Origin: Actinocorallia populi
GTDB lineage: Bacteria > Actinomycetota > Actinomycetes > Streptosporangiales > Streptosporangiaceae
Reading direction: 5' to 3'
Length of the DNA: 64,000 nt
NCBI RefSeq assembly: GCF_002995495.1
Contig: NZ_PVZV01000001.1
Location: 1,302,001-1,366,000 of the forward strand
In this document: positions 16,498-25,082 of the stretch, piece after piece
Position numbering within the stretch: position 1 is the first letter of the stretch
Layout: every line of letters begins with the position of its first letter
Program-made: the position numbers and the translations under genes
The notes under the pieces: model-generated
What the model was told of the DNA's origin: nothing
What the model saw: only the letters and a program-made list of their open reading frames with translations
The model's database searches: none

Positions 16498-17316
16498 ATG
16501 ATGAAGATCGCGTCGGGTGCCGTGGCAGGCACCGTCCTCCTCCTGTCCCTCACCGCGTGCGACGACAGCGGCACCACCTCCAGCAGCGAACCGGGCACCA
16601 CGGTCAACCTCAGCGCCGCCCAGGTCCTCGACCGTTCGGCGGACCGCACCGCGAAGGTGGAGACGTTCACCGCCGACGTCACCGTCGACGGGGCGGCCGC
16701 GGTGAAGGCCACCGGCCAGTTCCGGGCGAAGCCCTCGCCGGCGTTCTCGGTGAACGTCGAGCAGCTGTCCTTCGGCGGGATGTCGGTGGGCACCGGCGGC
16801 ACCCGGGTGGTCCTGCTCGACAAGACGGTCTACGTGCAGAACGCCCAGCTGAGCCAGTTCCTGGGAGCGGGCAAGCCCTGGATGAAGATCACGCTGGGTG
16901 AGGCCGCGAGCGCCGCCGGCTTCAACGCGGACGAGCTGCTGGGCCAGTTCCAGCAGGCGGACCCGGGCGCGCTCGCCAAGATCATGTCGGACTCGACCGA
17001 TGTGAAGAAGGTCGGCACCGAGAAGATCGACGGTGTCGAGACCACGCACTACCAGGGCACGGTCGACGTCAAGAAGGCGATGACGCAGTACGACCCCGAG
17101 CTGCGCAAGACCGCCGAGCAGCTGAGCAACGGCTCGGAGAAGCTCGGGTTCGACGTCTGGGTGGACGGCGAGCAGCTGCCGCGCAAGGTCCTCACCAAGG
17201 TGACCACGTCCGAGGCCAAGCAGTTCAACGTGGCGGTCGCCTTCCGCGACTACGGCGCGCCGGTCACGGTGGCGGCGCCCCCGGCCGACCAGGTGGGCGA
17301 CATCAAGGTCCCGTGA
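16498..17316 (+). CDS. Lipoprotein, LppX/LprAFG (LolA-like fold) family
   Basis: A 272-aa exported lipoprotein with a short signal peptide and lipobox LTAC (Cys21). After a Ser/Thr linker come alternating strands (ADVTVDGAAAVKATGQFRA, LDKTVYVQNA, GVETTHYQGTVDVKKAM, GFDVWVDGEQLPRKV) typical of the LppX/LprG family. Those proteins carry lipids or glycolipids across the wall in mycobacteria. Its place between ribosomal operons has no functional meaning that I can see, though a lipid carrier near a mce lipid importer is suggestive. ATG 16498 (or 16501) follows AGAGGAG. Confidence 0.8.
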   Translation: MMKIASGAVAGTVLLLSLTACDDSGTTSSSEPGTTVNLSAAQVLDRSADRTAKVETFTADVTVDGAAAVKATGQFRAKPSPAFSVNVEQLSFGGMSVGTGGTRVVLLDKTVYVQNAQLSQFLGAGKPWMKITLGEAASAAGFNADELLGQFQQADPGALAKIMSDSTDVKKVGTEKIDGVETTHYQGTVDVKKAMTQYDPELRKTAEQLSNGSEKLGFDVWVDGEQLPRKVLTKVTTSEAKQFNVAVAFRDYGAPVTVAAPPADQVGDIKVP

Positions 17317-17324
17317 GCATGGAG

Positions 17325-17359
17325 TCCGCCGGCGCACGCGAGCGGCGTGCGCCGGCGGA
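17325..17359 (+). terminator. Terminator after the lipoprotein gene
   Basis: A perfect 15-bp stem, TCCGCCGGCGCACGC (17325-17339) with GCGTGCGCCGGCGGA (17345-17359), followed by TTTGG. Confidence 0.8.
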
Positions 17360-17360
17360 T

Positions 17361-17390
17361 TTGGTACCCGTCCTCGATGTGGCGTACTCT
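17361..17390 (+). promoter_or_regulatory. Candidate promoter of rplJL
   Basis: TTGGTA (17361-17366), an 18-base spacer and TACTCT (17385-17390), directly ahead of the L10 leader. Confidence 0.5.
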
Positions 17391-17396
17391 GTTGCT

Positions 17397-17545
17397 TGCC
17401 GAAGACCGCCGGTCGTTGCCGCATGGCAGCCGAAGAGTCCTGAGCCACTCAGGACGGCCCGCGCAGGTGAACCCGAGCTTCACATGATCTTTCTCCTGTG
17501 ACGTCCCGTGTGCATCTGCGCCGGGGCGTTTTGTGTGTTTCAGAG
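17397..17545 (+). promoter_or_regulatory. L10 (rplJ) leader RNA with attenuator-like hairpin
   Basis: The 220-base untranslated leader of rplJ. It contains GCCGAAGACCGCCGGTCGTT and CGCGCAGGTGAAC-like blocks seen in actinobacterial rplJ leaders, which bind the L10(L12)4 complex. Near its end ACGTCCCG (17501-17508) pairs with CGGGGCGT (17522-17529) and is followed by TTTT (17529-17532), the form of an intrinsic terminator. Excess L10 probably stops transcription or translation here (known principle; the exact mechanism is inferred). Confidence 0.7.
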
Positions 17546-17610
17546 CCCTTCGTCCGGCGGATCAGACTTCTCCCCGTGGTACGGGGATGGTCCCAGTTGG
17601 AAGGAGTCCC

Positions 17611-18162
17611 ATGGCGAGGGCGGACAGGGCAGCGGTCGTCGCTGAGCTCAAGAACGAGTTCGAGAGCTCCAGCGCCACCGTTCTGACCGAGTACCGCGGG
17701 CTCACTGTGGCTCAGCTCAAGGAGCTGCGCCGCAGCCTCGGTGACACGGCGAAGTTCGCCGTAGTGAAGAACACGCTGACCAAGATCGCCGCGAAGGACG
17801 CCGGCGTCGAGGGCCTGGAGTCGCTGCTCCAGGGTCCGTCGGCGATCGCGTTCATCAAGGGCGACGTGGTCGAGGCCGCCAAGGGCCTGCGCGAGTTCTC
17901 CAAGGCGAACCCCCTGCTGGTGATCAAGGGCGGCTACCTCGAGGGCAAGACCCTCGACGCCGCCGAGGTCACCCGGCTGGCCGACCTCGAGTCGCGCGAG
18001 GTCCTCCTCGCGAAGCTCGCGGGCGCCATCAAGGCCAAGCAGGGCCAGGCGGCGGCGATGTTCAACGCGCTGCCGACGCAGATGGCTCAGCTGTCCGAGG
18101 CTCTGCGCGCCAAGCGCGCCGAGTCCGGCGAGACCGTCACCGAGGAGGCCTCGGCCGAATAG
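17611..18162 (+). CDS. rplJ: 50S ribosomal protein L10
   Basis: A 183-aa protein that anchors L7/L12 dimers to the ribosomal stalk. The N-terminal rRNA-binding part shows [16 protein letters not shown] and [12 protein letters not shown]; the C-terminal helix (about 135-183) binds L12. ATG 17611 has a perfect GGAAGGAG site; the frame is open to 17533 but the upstream part is leader. It is co-transcribed with rplL. Confidence 0.97.
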   Translation: MARADRAAVVAELKNEFESSSATVLTEYRGLTVAQLKELRRSLGDTAKFAVVKNTLTKIAAKDAGVEGLESLLQGPSAIAFIKGDVVEAAKGLREFSKANPLLVIKGGYLEGKTLDAAEVTRLADLESREVLLAKLAGAIKAKQGQAAAMFNALPTQMAQLSEALRAKRAESGETVTEEASAE

Positions 18163-18221
18163 GCCGGGTCCCCATCCCGTGGTCGTTAAGACTGAAGTAA
18201 GAAGCCGTACGGAGGAAAATC

Positions 18222-18611
18222 ATGGCTAAGCTCAGCACCGACGAGCTGCTCGACGCTTTCAAGGAGATGACCCTTCTCGAGCTCTCCGAGTTCGTGAAGC
18301 AGTTCGAGGACGTCTTCGACGTCAAGGCCGCCGCCCCGGTCGCGGTCGCCGCCCCCGGTGGCGCGGGCGCCGGCGCCGCGGCTGAGGCCCCCGAGGAGAA
18401 GGACGAGTTCGACGTCATCCTCGAGGCCGCCGGCGACAAGAAGATCCAGGTCATCAAGGAGGTCCGCGGCCTCACGAGCCTGGGCCTCAAGGAGGCCAAG
18501 GACCTGGTCGACGGCGCGCCCAAGGCGCTGCTGGAGAAGGTCAACAAGGAGACCGCCGACAAGGCCAAGGCCGCCCTGGAGGGCGCCGGCGCCACGGTTA
18601 CGGTCAAGTAA
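18222..18611 (+). CDS. rplL: 50S ribosomal protein L7/L12
   Basis: A 129-aa stalk protein that recruits translation factors. It has the N-terminal dimerisation helices ([26 protein letters not shown]), an Ala/Gly/Pro hinge (about 35-58) and the C-terminal domain [20 protein letters not shown] with the factor-binding [16 protein letters not shown]-type helix. ATG 18222 follows ACGGAGGAAAA. Confidence 0.97.
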   Translation: MAKLSTDELLDAFKEMTLLELSEFVKQFEDVFDVKAAAPVAVAAPGGAGAGAAAEAPEEKDEFDVILEAAGDKKIQVIKEVRGLTSLGLKEAKDLVDGAPKALLEKVNKETADKAKAALEGAGATVTVK

Positions 18612-18628
18612 CATCTTTCGCGTCGGTC

Positions 18629-18667
18629 GAACGGCCGGTCGTCCCCTCGGGGGGCGGCCGGCCGTTC
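18629..18667 (+). terminator. Terminator after rplL
   Basis: GAACGGCCGG (18629-18638) pairs with CCGGCCGTTC (18658-18667), with a nested CCCC/GGGG stem, followed by GCTTTG. Confidence 0.75.
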
Positions 18668-19024
18668 GCTTTGTCGCCATCACCGCCATAAAACTTCCGG
18701 CTTGCTTATCACCTGGCTGACAAGAGGCGCTGCACGGTCCTTCCCCGCGGGCCGGGCATCGCGCGGGGCGTTGTCCTACCACCTTGAAGTGCTGCTCAAC
18801 CCCCCAGTAGGCTCAGATGTGGCATAAGTAACGATTAACTTACAGCGTCTCTTTTATCCCTAGAACTTGGCTCCGGGCCCTTCCTTTTTGTGGATTCGGC
18901 ACTAAGTTAGGGGAGCCCGGCCAGAAGCTACTGGTCGGTAGTCACGAAGCAGGCGCGCTGAGTGACGTGGAGCTTCTACTCGCTCATGGATCCGGAATCC
19001 CCCCGGCTGGACGAGAGGTGACGA
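18668..19024 (+). promoter_or_regulatory. Regulatory region upstream of the mce operon
   Basis: No gene is evident in this stretch. It holds an AT-rich patch, unusual for this genome, with the inverted repeat TAAGT...ACTTA at 18825-18842, a possible operator. A second feature is the leader hairpin CCGGCCAG (18917-18924) with CTGGTCGG (18931-18938). I see no convincing -35/-10 pair. GAGAGGTGACGA just before 19025 is the ribosome site of the first mce gene. Confidence 0.45.
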
Positions 19025-20041
19025 GTGGGCGTCGAAATTCGGGTCGAAGGACTGACCAAACGCTTTGGCCGCCAGACCATTTGGGAAGATGTATCGCTGA
19101 CGCTGCCGGCGGGTGAGATCTCGGTTCTGCTGGGTCCGTCGGGCACCGGCAAGTCGGTGTTCCTGAAGACCCTGGTGGGTCTGCTCAAGCCCGACCGCGG
19201 CAACGCGTGGATCGGTGACCGCAACCTCCCGCAGCTGCCCGAGGACCTGCTGTACGAGACCCGGAAGTTGTTCGGCGTCCTCTTCCAGGACGGCGCGCTG
19301 TTCGGCTCGATGAACCTCTTCGACAACATCGCGTTCCCCCTGCGCGAGCACACGAAGAAGAACGAGACCGAGATCAAGCGCATCGTCCTCGAGAAGATGG
19401 AGATGGTCGGCCTGATCGGCGCCGAGGGCAAGCTCCCCGGCGAGATCTCCGGCGGTATGCGCAAGCGCGCGGGCCTGGCCCGCGCCCTGGTGCTCGACCC
19501 CGAGATCATCCTCTTCGACGAGCCGGACTCGGGTCTGGACCCGGTGCGCACCGCGTACCTGAACCAGCTGATCGTGGACCTGAACGCCCAGATCGGCGCC
19601 ACGTTCCTCATCGTCACCCACGACATCAACACCGCGCGGACGGTGCCGGACAACATCGGCCTGCTGTTCCGCCGCGAGCTGATCATGTTCGGCCAGCGCG
19701 AGATGCTGCTGTCCTCCGAGGAGCCGGTGGTGCGCCAGTTCCTCAACGCCCGCCGCGTCGGCCCCATCGGCATGTCCGAGGAGAAGGACGTGAGCGAGCT
19801 GGAGGCCGAGGCCGCGGCCGGCAACGACCCCGGCAAGCTGCCGCCCATCCCGCCGCAGCTGATGCCCTCCGACGGCCGGGTCCGGCCGACCCAGCACGCG
19901 CCCGGCGCCTGGCTGCGCGCCAACGGCGTCACCCCGCCGCCCGGCTCGTTCATCGACGACCTGGGCCGCAACTGGGTCGACGAGTGGCCGCGCTACGTCG
20001 CCAGCATGGGCGCCGCTCCCGCCGGAGGCGTCCGGAAATGA
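19025..20041 (+). CDS. Mce-system ABC ATPase (MlaF/Mkl-MceG type)
   Basis: A 338-aa ATPase of the MlaF/Mkl branch that drives lipid import through the YrbE permeases. Walker A GPSGTGKS is at 37-44, signature SGGMRKRAGLA at 142-152 and Walker B IILFDE at 161-166, with DSGLDP and VTHD after it. The ~80-residue C-terminal extension is typical of MceG/Mkl. GTG 19025 follows GAGAGGTG. It is the first gene of the operon. In M. tuberculosis the single Mkl gene is encoded apart from its mce operons but in the rplL-rpoB interval, the same genomic place as here. Confidence 0.9.
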   Translation: MGVEIRVEGLTKRFGRQTIWEDVSLTLPAGEISVLLGPSGTGKSVFLKTLVGLLKPDRGNAWIGDRNLPQLPEDLLYETRKLFGVLFQDGALFGSMNLFDNIAFPLREHTKKNETEIKRIVLEKMEMVGLIGAEGKLPGEISGGMRKRAGLARALVLDPEIILFDEPDSGLDPVRTAYLNQLIVDLNAQIGATFLIVTHDINTARTVPDNIGLLFRRELIMFGQREMLLSSEEPVVRQFLNARRVGPIGMSEEKDVSELEAEAAAGNDPGKLPPIPPQLMPSDGRVRPTQHAPGAWLRANGVTPPPGSFIDDLGRNWVDEWPRYVASMGAAPAGGVRK

Positions 20042-20859
20042 CGACGGCCCGACCCGGCGCAGCCTCCAGCAGGCTGCGCCCTGTCGCCGACGGCGCGGCC
20101 AACCTGCTGATCAAGGAGCCGGGTCGGTTCTTCGGCCTCTCGCTGGACATCTTCCGGGCCGTCTTCAAGTGGCCCTTCCAGTGGCGCGAGTTCATCCAGC
20201 AGGCGTGGTTCATCGTCGGCGTCACCGTGATCCCGACCGCACTGGTGGCGATCCCGTTCGGCGCGGTGCTCGCGCTGCAGATGGGCGGGCTGATCCGCCA
20301 GATGGGCGCCCAGTCCTACATGGGCGCCACCAGCGTCATCGCGATCGTGCGCGAGGCCAGCCCCATCGTGACCGCGCTGCTCATCGCCGGCGCGGCGGGC
20401 TCGGCGATGTGCGCCGACCTGGGCGCCCGCAAGATCCGCGAGGAGATCGACGCGATGGAGGTGCTGGGCATCAACCCCCTGCACCGGCTCGTCGTCCCCC
20501 GGATGCTGGCCTGCGCCTTCGTCGCGCTCTTCCTCAACGGCATGGTCAGCGTCGTCGGCATCGTCGGCGGCTACGTCTTCAACGTCATGCTGCAGGGCGG
20601 TACGCCCGGCGCGTATCTGGCCTCCTTCAGCGGCATGGCGCAGCTGCCCGACCTCTACCAGGCGGAGTTCAAGGCCTTCATCTTCGGCCTGACGGCGGGC
20701 CTGGTCGCGGCGTACAAGGGGCTGAACGCCAAGGGCGGCCCCAAGGGCGTGGGTGACGCGGTGAACCAGACCGTCGTCCTCACCTTCGTGCTGCTGTTCC
20801 TGGAGAACTTCTTGATCAGCACCATCTACTTCGAGTTCGTCCCGCCGAAGGGGTCGTGA
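20038..20859 (+). CDS. YrbE/MlaE-type permease, first subunit
   Basis: A 273-aa inner-membrane permease, half of the YrbEA-YrbEB pair of the Mce importer. It has the MlaE domain with five or so hydrophobic spans, and the conserved LGARKIREEIDAMEVLGINP loop that couples to the ATPase. ATG 20038 overlaps the ATPase stop (ATGA); the frame extends upstream, but coupling supports this start. Confidence 0.92.
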   Translation: MTTARPGAASSRLRPVADGAANLLIKEPGRFFGLSLDIFRAVFKWPFQWREFIQQAWFIVGVTVIPTALVAIPFGAVLALQMGGLIRQMGAQSYMGATSVIAIVREASPIVTALLIAGAAGSAMCADLGARKIREEIDAMEVLGINPLHRLVVPRMLACAFVALFLNGMVSVVGIVGGYVFNVMLQGGTPGAYLASFSGMAQLPDLYQAEFKAFIFGLTAGLVAAYKGLNAKGGPKGVGDAVNQTVVLTFVLLFLENFLISTIYFEFVPPKGS

Positions 20860-21677
20860 CGGTGTCGACTCTTCGCAAACCCCTCGACGGCCTGGACGAC
20901 CTCGGCCGGCAGCTGTCCTTCTACGCACGGGCGTTCGCCTGGTTCTTCCGGGCGGCGACCCGCTACCGCACCGAGGTGATGCGGCTGCTGGCCGAGGTCT
21001 CGCTCGGCACCGGCGGCCTGGCGGTGGTCGGCGGCTCGGCGGCGATCGTCGGGTTCATGACCTTCTTCACCGGCACCGAGGTGGGGCTGCAGGGCTTCAA
21101 CGCCCTCAACCAGATCGGCACGGAGGCCTTCACCGGGTTCATCTCCTCCTACTTCAACACCCGGGAGCTGGCCCCGCTGGTCAGCGCCCTGGCGTTGTCG
21201 GCGACGGTCGGATGCGGCTTCACCGCCCAGCTCGGCGCGATGCGCATCTCCGACGAGATCGACGCGCTGGAGGTCATGGCGGTTCCCTCGCTGCCGTTCC
21301 TGGTCTCCACCCGGCTGATCGCCGGCCTGATCGCGGTCATCCCGCTGTACGTGATCGGCCTGCTGGCGTCCTACCTCGGCACGCGGCTGATGGTCACCGT
21401 CGTCTACGGCCAGTCGGCCGGTACCTACGACCACTACTTCAACCTCTTCCTGCTGCCGCAGGACATCCTCTGGTCGTTCGGGAAGGTCCTGATCTTCGCC
21501 ACGCTGGTCATGCTGATCCACTGCTACTACGGCTACAACGCCAGTGGCGGCCCGGCGGGCGTCGGGGTGGCGGTCGGCCGCGCCGTCCGCACCAGCATCA
21601 TCGTGGTGAACGTGCTGGACCTGCTGCTGGGCCTGGCGATCTGGGGCGCCGGCACGAGTGTGAGAGTGGCGGGATAG
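20856..21677 (+). CDS. YrbE/MlaE-type permease, second subunit
   Basis: A 273-aa partner of the first permease. It shows the same fold with the coupling loop LGAMRISDEIDALEVMAVPS and closing spans VVNVLDLLLGLAIWG. GTG 20856 overlaps the preceding stop (GTGA); GTG 20862 is an alternative. It forms the membrane channel to which the MCE-domain proteins attach. Confidence 0.92.
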   Translation: MTVSTLRKPLDGLDDLGRQLSFYARAFAWFFRAATRYRTEVMRLLAEVSLGTGGLAVVGGSAAIVGFMTFFTGTEVGLQGFNALNQIGTEAFTGFISSYFNTRELAPLVSALALSATVGCGFTAQLGAMRISDEIDALEVMAVPSLPFLVSTRLIAGLIAVIPLYVIGLLASYLGTRLMVTVVYGQSAGTYDHYFNLFLLPQDILWSFGKVLIFATLVMLIHCYYGYNASGGPAGVGVAVGRAVRTSIIVVNVLDLLLGLAIWGAGTSVRVAG

Positions 21678-21680
21678 CCC

Positions 21681-22970
21681 ATGACCCACGCATCCCCCGG
21701 AATGGGGCAGACATTCCGCTTCCGCCTGTACGGCGTGGTCTTCCTCGTCGTCTGCGTGCTGTTCACGGCGCTGTGCATCGCCTTCTACAAGCGAGCCTTC
21801 TCCCCGGTGGTCGAGGTGCGCTTCACCAGCGACCGGGCGGGGCTCCAGCTGCTGGAGCACTCGGACGTGAAGATCCGCGGCCTGGTCGTCGGCGAGGTGC
21901 GCAAGATCAGCGTCTCCGACGAGGGCGCCGTGATGGACCTGGCGATCCAGAGGGACAAGGCGAAGTTCATCCCGTCGAACGCGACGGGCAGGCTGCTTCC
22001 CAAGACGCTCTTCGGTGAGAAGTACGTCGACCTGGCGACCCCGGCGCAGCCGGCCGAGCCGATCCGCGACGGCGTGGTGCTGCGCCAGGACAAGTCGGCG
22101 GTGTCGATCGAGATCGACCAGGTGCTCAACAACCTGATGCCGCTGCTGCAGGCGGTCCAGCCGGAGAAGCTGAACGCCACGCTCACCGCGGTCGCGACGG
22201 CCCTGGAGGGCCGTGGCGACGAGCTGGGCGAGAACCTGGAGCGGCTGGACACGCTGCTGGGCAAGGTCAACCCCGAGCTGGACACCTTCGTCGCGGACGT
22301 GAAGGCGCTCGGCGAGGTCTCCGACATCTACGCCGACGCGACGCCCGACCTGGTGCGCGTGCTGAAGAACATGAACGTCACCAGCAACACGATCGTGGAG
22401 AAGGAGGCCGCCATCGAGGCGCTCATCCCCGCGGTCACCTCGACGTCCGAGAAGACCACCCGGTTCATGATGGACAACGGGAACAAGATCATCGGCGTGA
22501 ACATGGCGTCCCGGGACGTGGTGAAGCTGCTGGCGACCTACTCGCCCCAGTTCCCGTGCGTCCTGGACGGCATGACGTTCATGATCGAGCGCGCGAACGA
22601 GGCGTTCGGCGACGGCGTCAGGCCGTGGTCCAGCCTCTACATCGAGATCGTGAAGCCGCGGCCGGCCTACAAGAACCCGCTGGACCTGCCGGAGGCCAAG
22701 GACTACCGCAAGCCGCGGTGCTACGGCCTGCCGAACCCGAAGGTGCCCTTCCCCGACTACGTCGCCCTGGACGGCACCGAGGACGACATCTGGTGGAAGA
22801 AGCGCGGCATGTCCAACCTCTTCGTCCAGCCGGGCGAGGAGGCCTCCCAGAACGACGTCGTGAAGTCGGTCGTCGCGCCGGTGCTGCGGCAGGAGGCCGC
22901 TGACGTCCCGGACTTCGCGACCCTCCTGTTCGGCCCCCTGGCGACCGGATCGGTGGTGACCATCAAGTGA
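21681..22970 (+). CDS. MCE-family protein A
   Basis: A 429-aa cell-envelope protein, first of six MCE subunits. One N-terminal transmembrane anchor (about 14-36) is followed by the MlaD/MCE domain (about 42-125: VEVRFTSDRAGLQLLEHSDVKIRG, GRLLPKTLFGEKYVDL) and a long helical region that builds the lipid tunnel. The distal part holds cysteines (FPCVLDG, RCYGLPNP). It starts 3 bases after the permease. In Mce systems the six subunits form a hetero-hexameric shuttle for lipids or sterols; the cargo here is unknown. Confidence 0.9.
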   Translation: MTHASPGMGQTFRFRLYGVVFLVVCVLFTALCIAFYKRAFSPVVEVRFTSDRAGLQLLEHSDVKIRGLVVGEVRKISVSDEGAVMDLAIQRDKAKFIPSNATGRLLPKTLFGEKYVDLATPAQPAEPIRDGVVLRQDKSAVSIEIDQVLNNLMPLLQAVQPEKLNATLTAVATALEGRGDELGENLERLDTLLGKVNPELDTFVADVKALGEVSDIYADATPDLVRVLKNMNVTSNTIVEKEAAIEALIPAVTSTSEKTTRFMMDNGNKIIGVNMASRDVVKLLATYSPQFPCVLDGMTFMIERANEAFGDGVRPWSSLYIEIVKPRPAYKNPLDLPEAKDYRKPRCYGLPNPKVPFPDYVALDGTEDDIWWKKRGMSNLFVQPGEEASQNDVVKSVVAPVLRQEAADVPDFATLLFGPLATGSVVTIK

Positions 22971-24013
22971 GCGAGAACAAGCAGACCGTCGCCTCGGGTC
23001 TGAAGCTGCTGGCGTTCGTCCTGGCCACCTCGCTGCTCACCGGCGTGCTGGCGATCACCATCGCCAACGTGCGGTTCGCCGAGTCCCGCGAGTACGGCGC
23101 GGTCTTCACCGACGCGACCGGCCTGCTGGAGGGGGACGAGGTGCGGGTGGCCGGCGTCCGGATGGGGCAGGTGACCGGGGTCGAGCTGTACAAGAACAGC
23201 CTGGCCAAGGTGAGCTTCACCCTGGACCGGACGGGTCCGTTCGTCTCCGGCCTGCCCAGCGGCAGCCTCGCCCAGATCCGCTACCGCAACCTGGTCGGCC
23301 AGCGCTACCTGGCGCTGTCGGAGGGTCCGGGCACCTCGAACGAGATGCTGCGGGAGAACGGCGTCCTGCCGGTCGAGCAGACCGAGCCCGCGCTGGACCT
23401 GACCGTGCTGTTCAACGGCTTCCGCCCCCTGTTCAAGGCGCTGGACGCCGAGGACGTCAACCAGCTCTCCTTCGAGATCATCAAGGTGCTGCAGGGCGAG
23501 GGCGGGACGATCAACAGCCTGCTCACCCATGTGGCGTCGCTGACCAACACGCTCGCCGACCGGGACGAGGTCATCGGCCGGGTCATCACCAACCTCAGCG
23601 AGGTGCTGGGCACGATCTCCGACCGCACCGACCAGACCAGTCGGCTGATCAAGGAGCTGCAGGGCTTCGTCAGCGGGGTGGCCGGCGACCGGGAGGCGAT
23701 CTTCGACTCGCTGGAGTCGCTGAACACCCTCGGCGACGTGACGGCCGACCTGCTGAAGGAGGCCCGCCCGTCCCTCAAGAGCGACATCGACGGGCTGAGT
23801 GAGCTCACCCGCACGCTGGGCAGCGACACCAAGATGATCGACACGACGATCAAGTCGGCCACCGAGCGGCTGGAGATGCTGGGCCGCACCTCGTCCTACG
23901 GCTCGTGGTTCAACTACTACCTCTGCAGCATGGACGCGCGGATCGTGCTCCCCGGCGCTCCGGCGTATTACACGCCGAAGATCGTCAATGAGAACGCGAG
24001 GTGCAAGCAGTGA
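22967..24013 (+). CDS. MCE-family protein B
   Basis: A 348-aa subunit with an N-terminal anchor (LLAFVLATSLLTGVLAITIAN), the MCE domain (YGAVFTDATGLLEGDEVRVAGVRMGQVTGVEL, RYRNLVGQRYLAL) and a long coiled/helical tail ending with a conserved cysteine pair region (YYLCSMDAR). GTG 22967 overlaps the previous stop codon (GTGA). Confidence 0.9.
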   Translation: MSENKQTVASGLKLLAFVLATSLLTGVLAITIANVRFAESREYGAVFTDATGLLEGDEVRVAGVRMGQVTGVELYKNSLAKVSFTLDRTGPFVSGLPSGSLAQIRYRNLVGQRYLALSEGPGTSNEMLRENGVLPVEQTEPALDLTVLFNGFRPLFKALDAEDVNQLSFEIIKVLQGEGGTINSLLTHVASLTNTLADRDEVIGRVITNLSEVLGTISDRTDQTSRLIKELQGFVSGVAGDREAIFDSLESLNTLGDVTADLLKEARPSLKSDIDGLSELTRTLGSDTKMIDTTIKSATERLEMLGRTSSYGSWFNYYLCSMDARIVLPGAPAYYTPKIVNENARCKQ

Positions 24014-25074
24014 AGGTCCCGTTCAGTCAGAAGAACCCGACCGTCCTGGGTGTCGCCGCGCTGACCGGTATCGCGGTGGGCCTGTCCGTCGCGCTCAACC
24101 TCGACTCCATCCCGCTGTTCCAGGGCGGCAGCACCTCCTACCACGCGCACTTCGCCGAGGCGGCCGGCCTGCGCGAGGGCGAGGAGGTTCGCGTCGCCGG
24201 GGTCAAGGTCGGCAAGGTGACCGGCCTGGAACTGGACGGCAACCGGGTGCGCGTGGACTTCCGCGTCGACGACGGGGTGCGGATCGGCGACCAGAGCAAG
24301 GTCGGCATCAAGATCAAGACCTTGCTCGGCGCGCACTTCCTCGCGGTGGACCCGCGGGGCACCGCCCGCCAGAACCCGGACCGGGCGATCCCGGTCTCCC
24401 GCACCTCCACCCCCTACGAGGTGGTCCCCGCCATCGCGGACCTGAGCAAGAACATCGACGAGATCGACACCGACCAGCTCGCCGAGTCCTTCGACACCCT
24501 GTCCGCCACGTTCGAGAACTCGCCGGAGGAGATCAAGGCCTCGCTGCGCGGCCTGCGCCGGATCTCCCAGACGATCTCCAAGCGCGACGAGGAGCTGAAC
24601 GAGCTGCTCGTGCGCGCCAAGGACGTCACCGGCGTCCTCAACGACCGCAGCGGCGAACTCGTCAAGCTCATGCAGGACGGCGACAAGCTGCTCCAGGCGG
24701 TGCAGAACCGGCGGGACACGATCCACCAGCTGCTGGTGAACACCTACCGGCTCGCCCAGCAGCTGAACGCGGTGATCGACGAGAACGAGGACGAGATCAA
24801 GCCGCTGCTGGCCAACCTGCAGAAGATCACCAAGGTCCTCCTCGACAACCGGGACAACCTGGACAGGTCGCTCCAGCTGATGGCGGTGTACGCGCGGCAG
24901 TTCTCCGACGCCACCGGCACCGGCCGGTGGTTCGACTCCTACATCCAGAACTTCATCCCGCTACCTGCCAGCATCGGCGACCCGTCCAAGGACAAGAAGC
25001 CGTCGTCGAAGAACAAGAAGAAGTCCTCCAACGAGAAGTCGTCCGGCAACGGCTCCCTCCCGCTGCTTCCGTGA
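24010..25074 (+). CDS. MCE-family protein C
   Basis: A 354-aa subunit: N-terminal anchor (VLGVAALTGIAVGLSVALNL), MCE domain (AEAAGLREGEEVRVAGVKVG, IKTLLGAHFLAVDPRG), a helical region and a Lys/Ser-rich tail (residues ~330-354). GTG 24010 overlaps the previous stop and has GAGGTG 6 bases upstream, so it is preferred over GTG 24001. Confidence 0.9.
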   Translation: MKVPFSQKNPTVLGVAALTGIAVGLSVALNLDSIPLFQGGSTSYHAHFAEAAGLREGEEVRVAGVKVGKVTGLELDGNRVRVDFRVDDGVRIGDQSKVGIKIKTLLGAHFLAVDPRGTARQNPDRAIPVSRTSTPYEVVPAIADLSKNIDEIDTDQLAESFDTLSATFENSPEEIKASLRGLRRISQTISKRDEELNELLVRAKDVTGVLNDRSGELVKLMQDGDKLLQAVQNRRDTIHQLLVNTYRLAQQLNAVIDENEDEIKPLLANLQKITKVLLDNRDNLDRSLQLMAVYARQFSDATGTGRWFDSYIQNFIPLPASIGDPSKDKKPSSKNKKKSSNEKSSGNGSLPLLP

Positions 25075-25082
25075 GGTCACCA

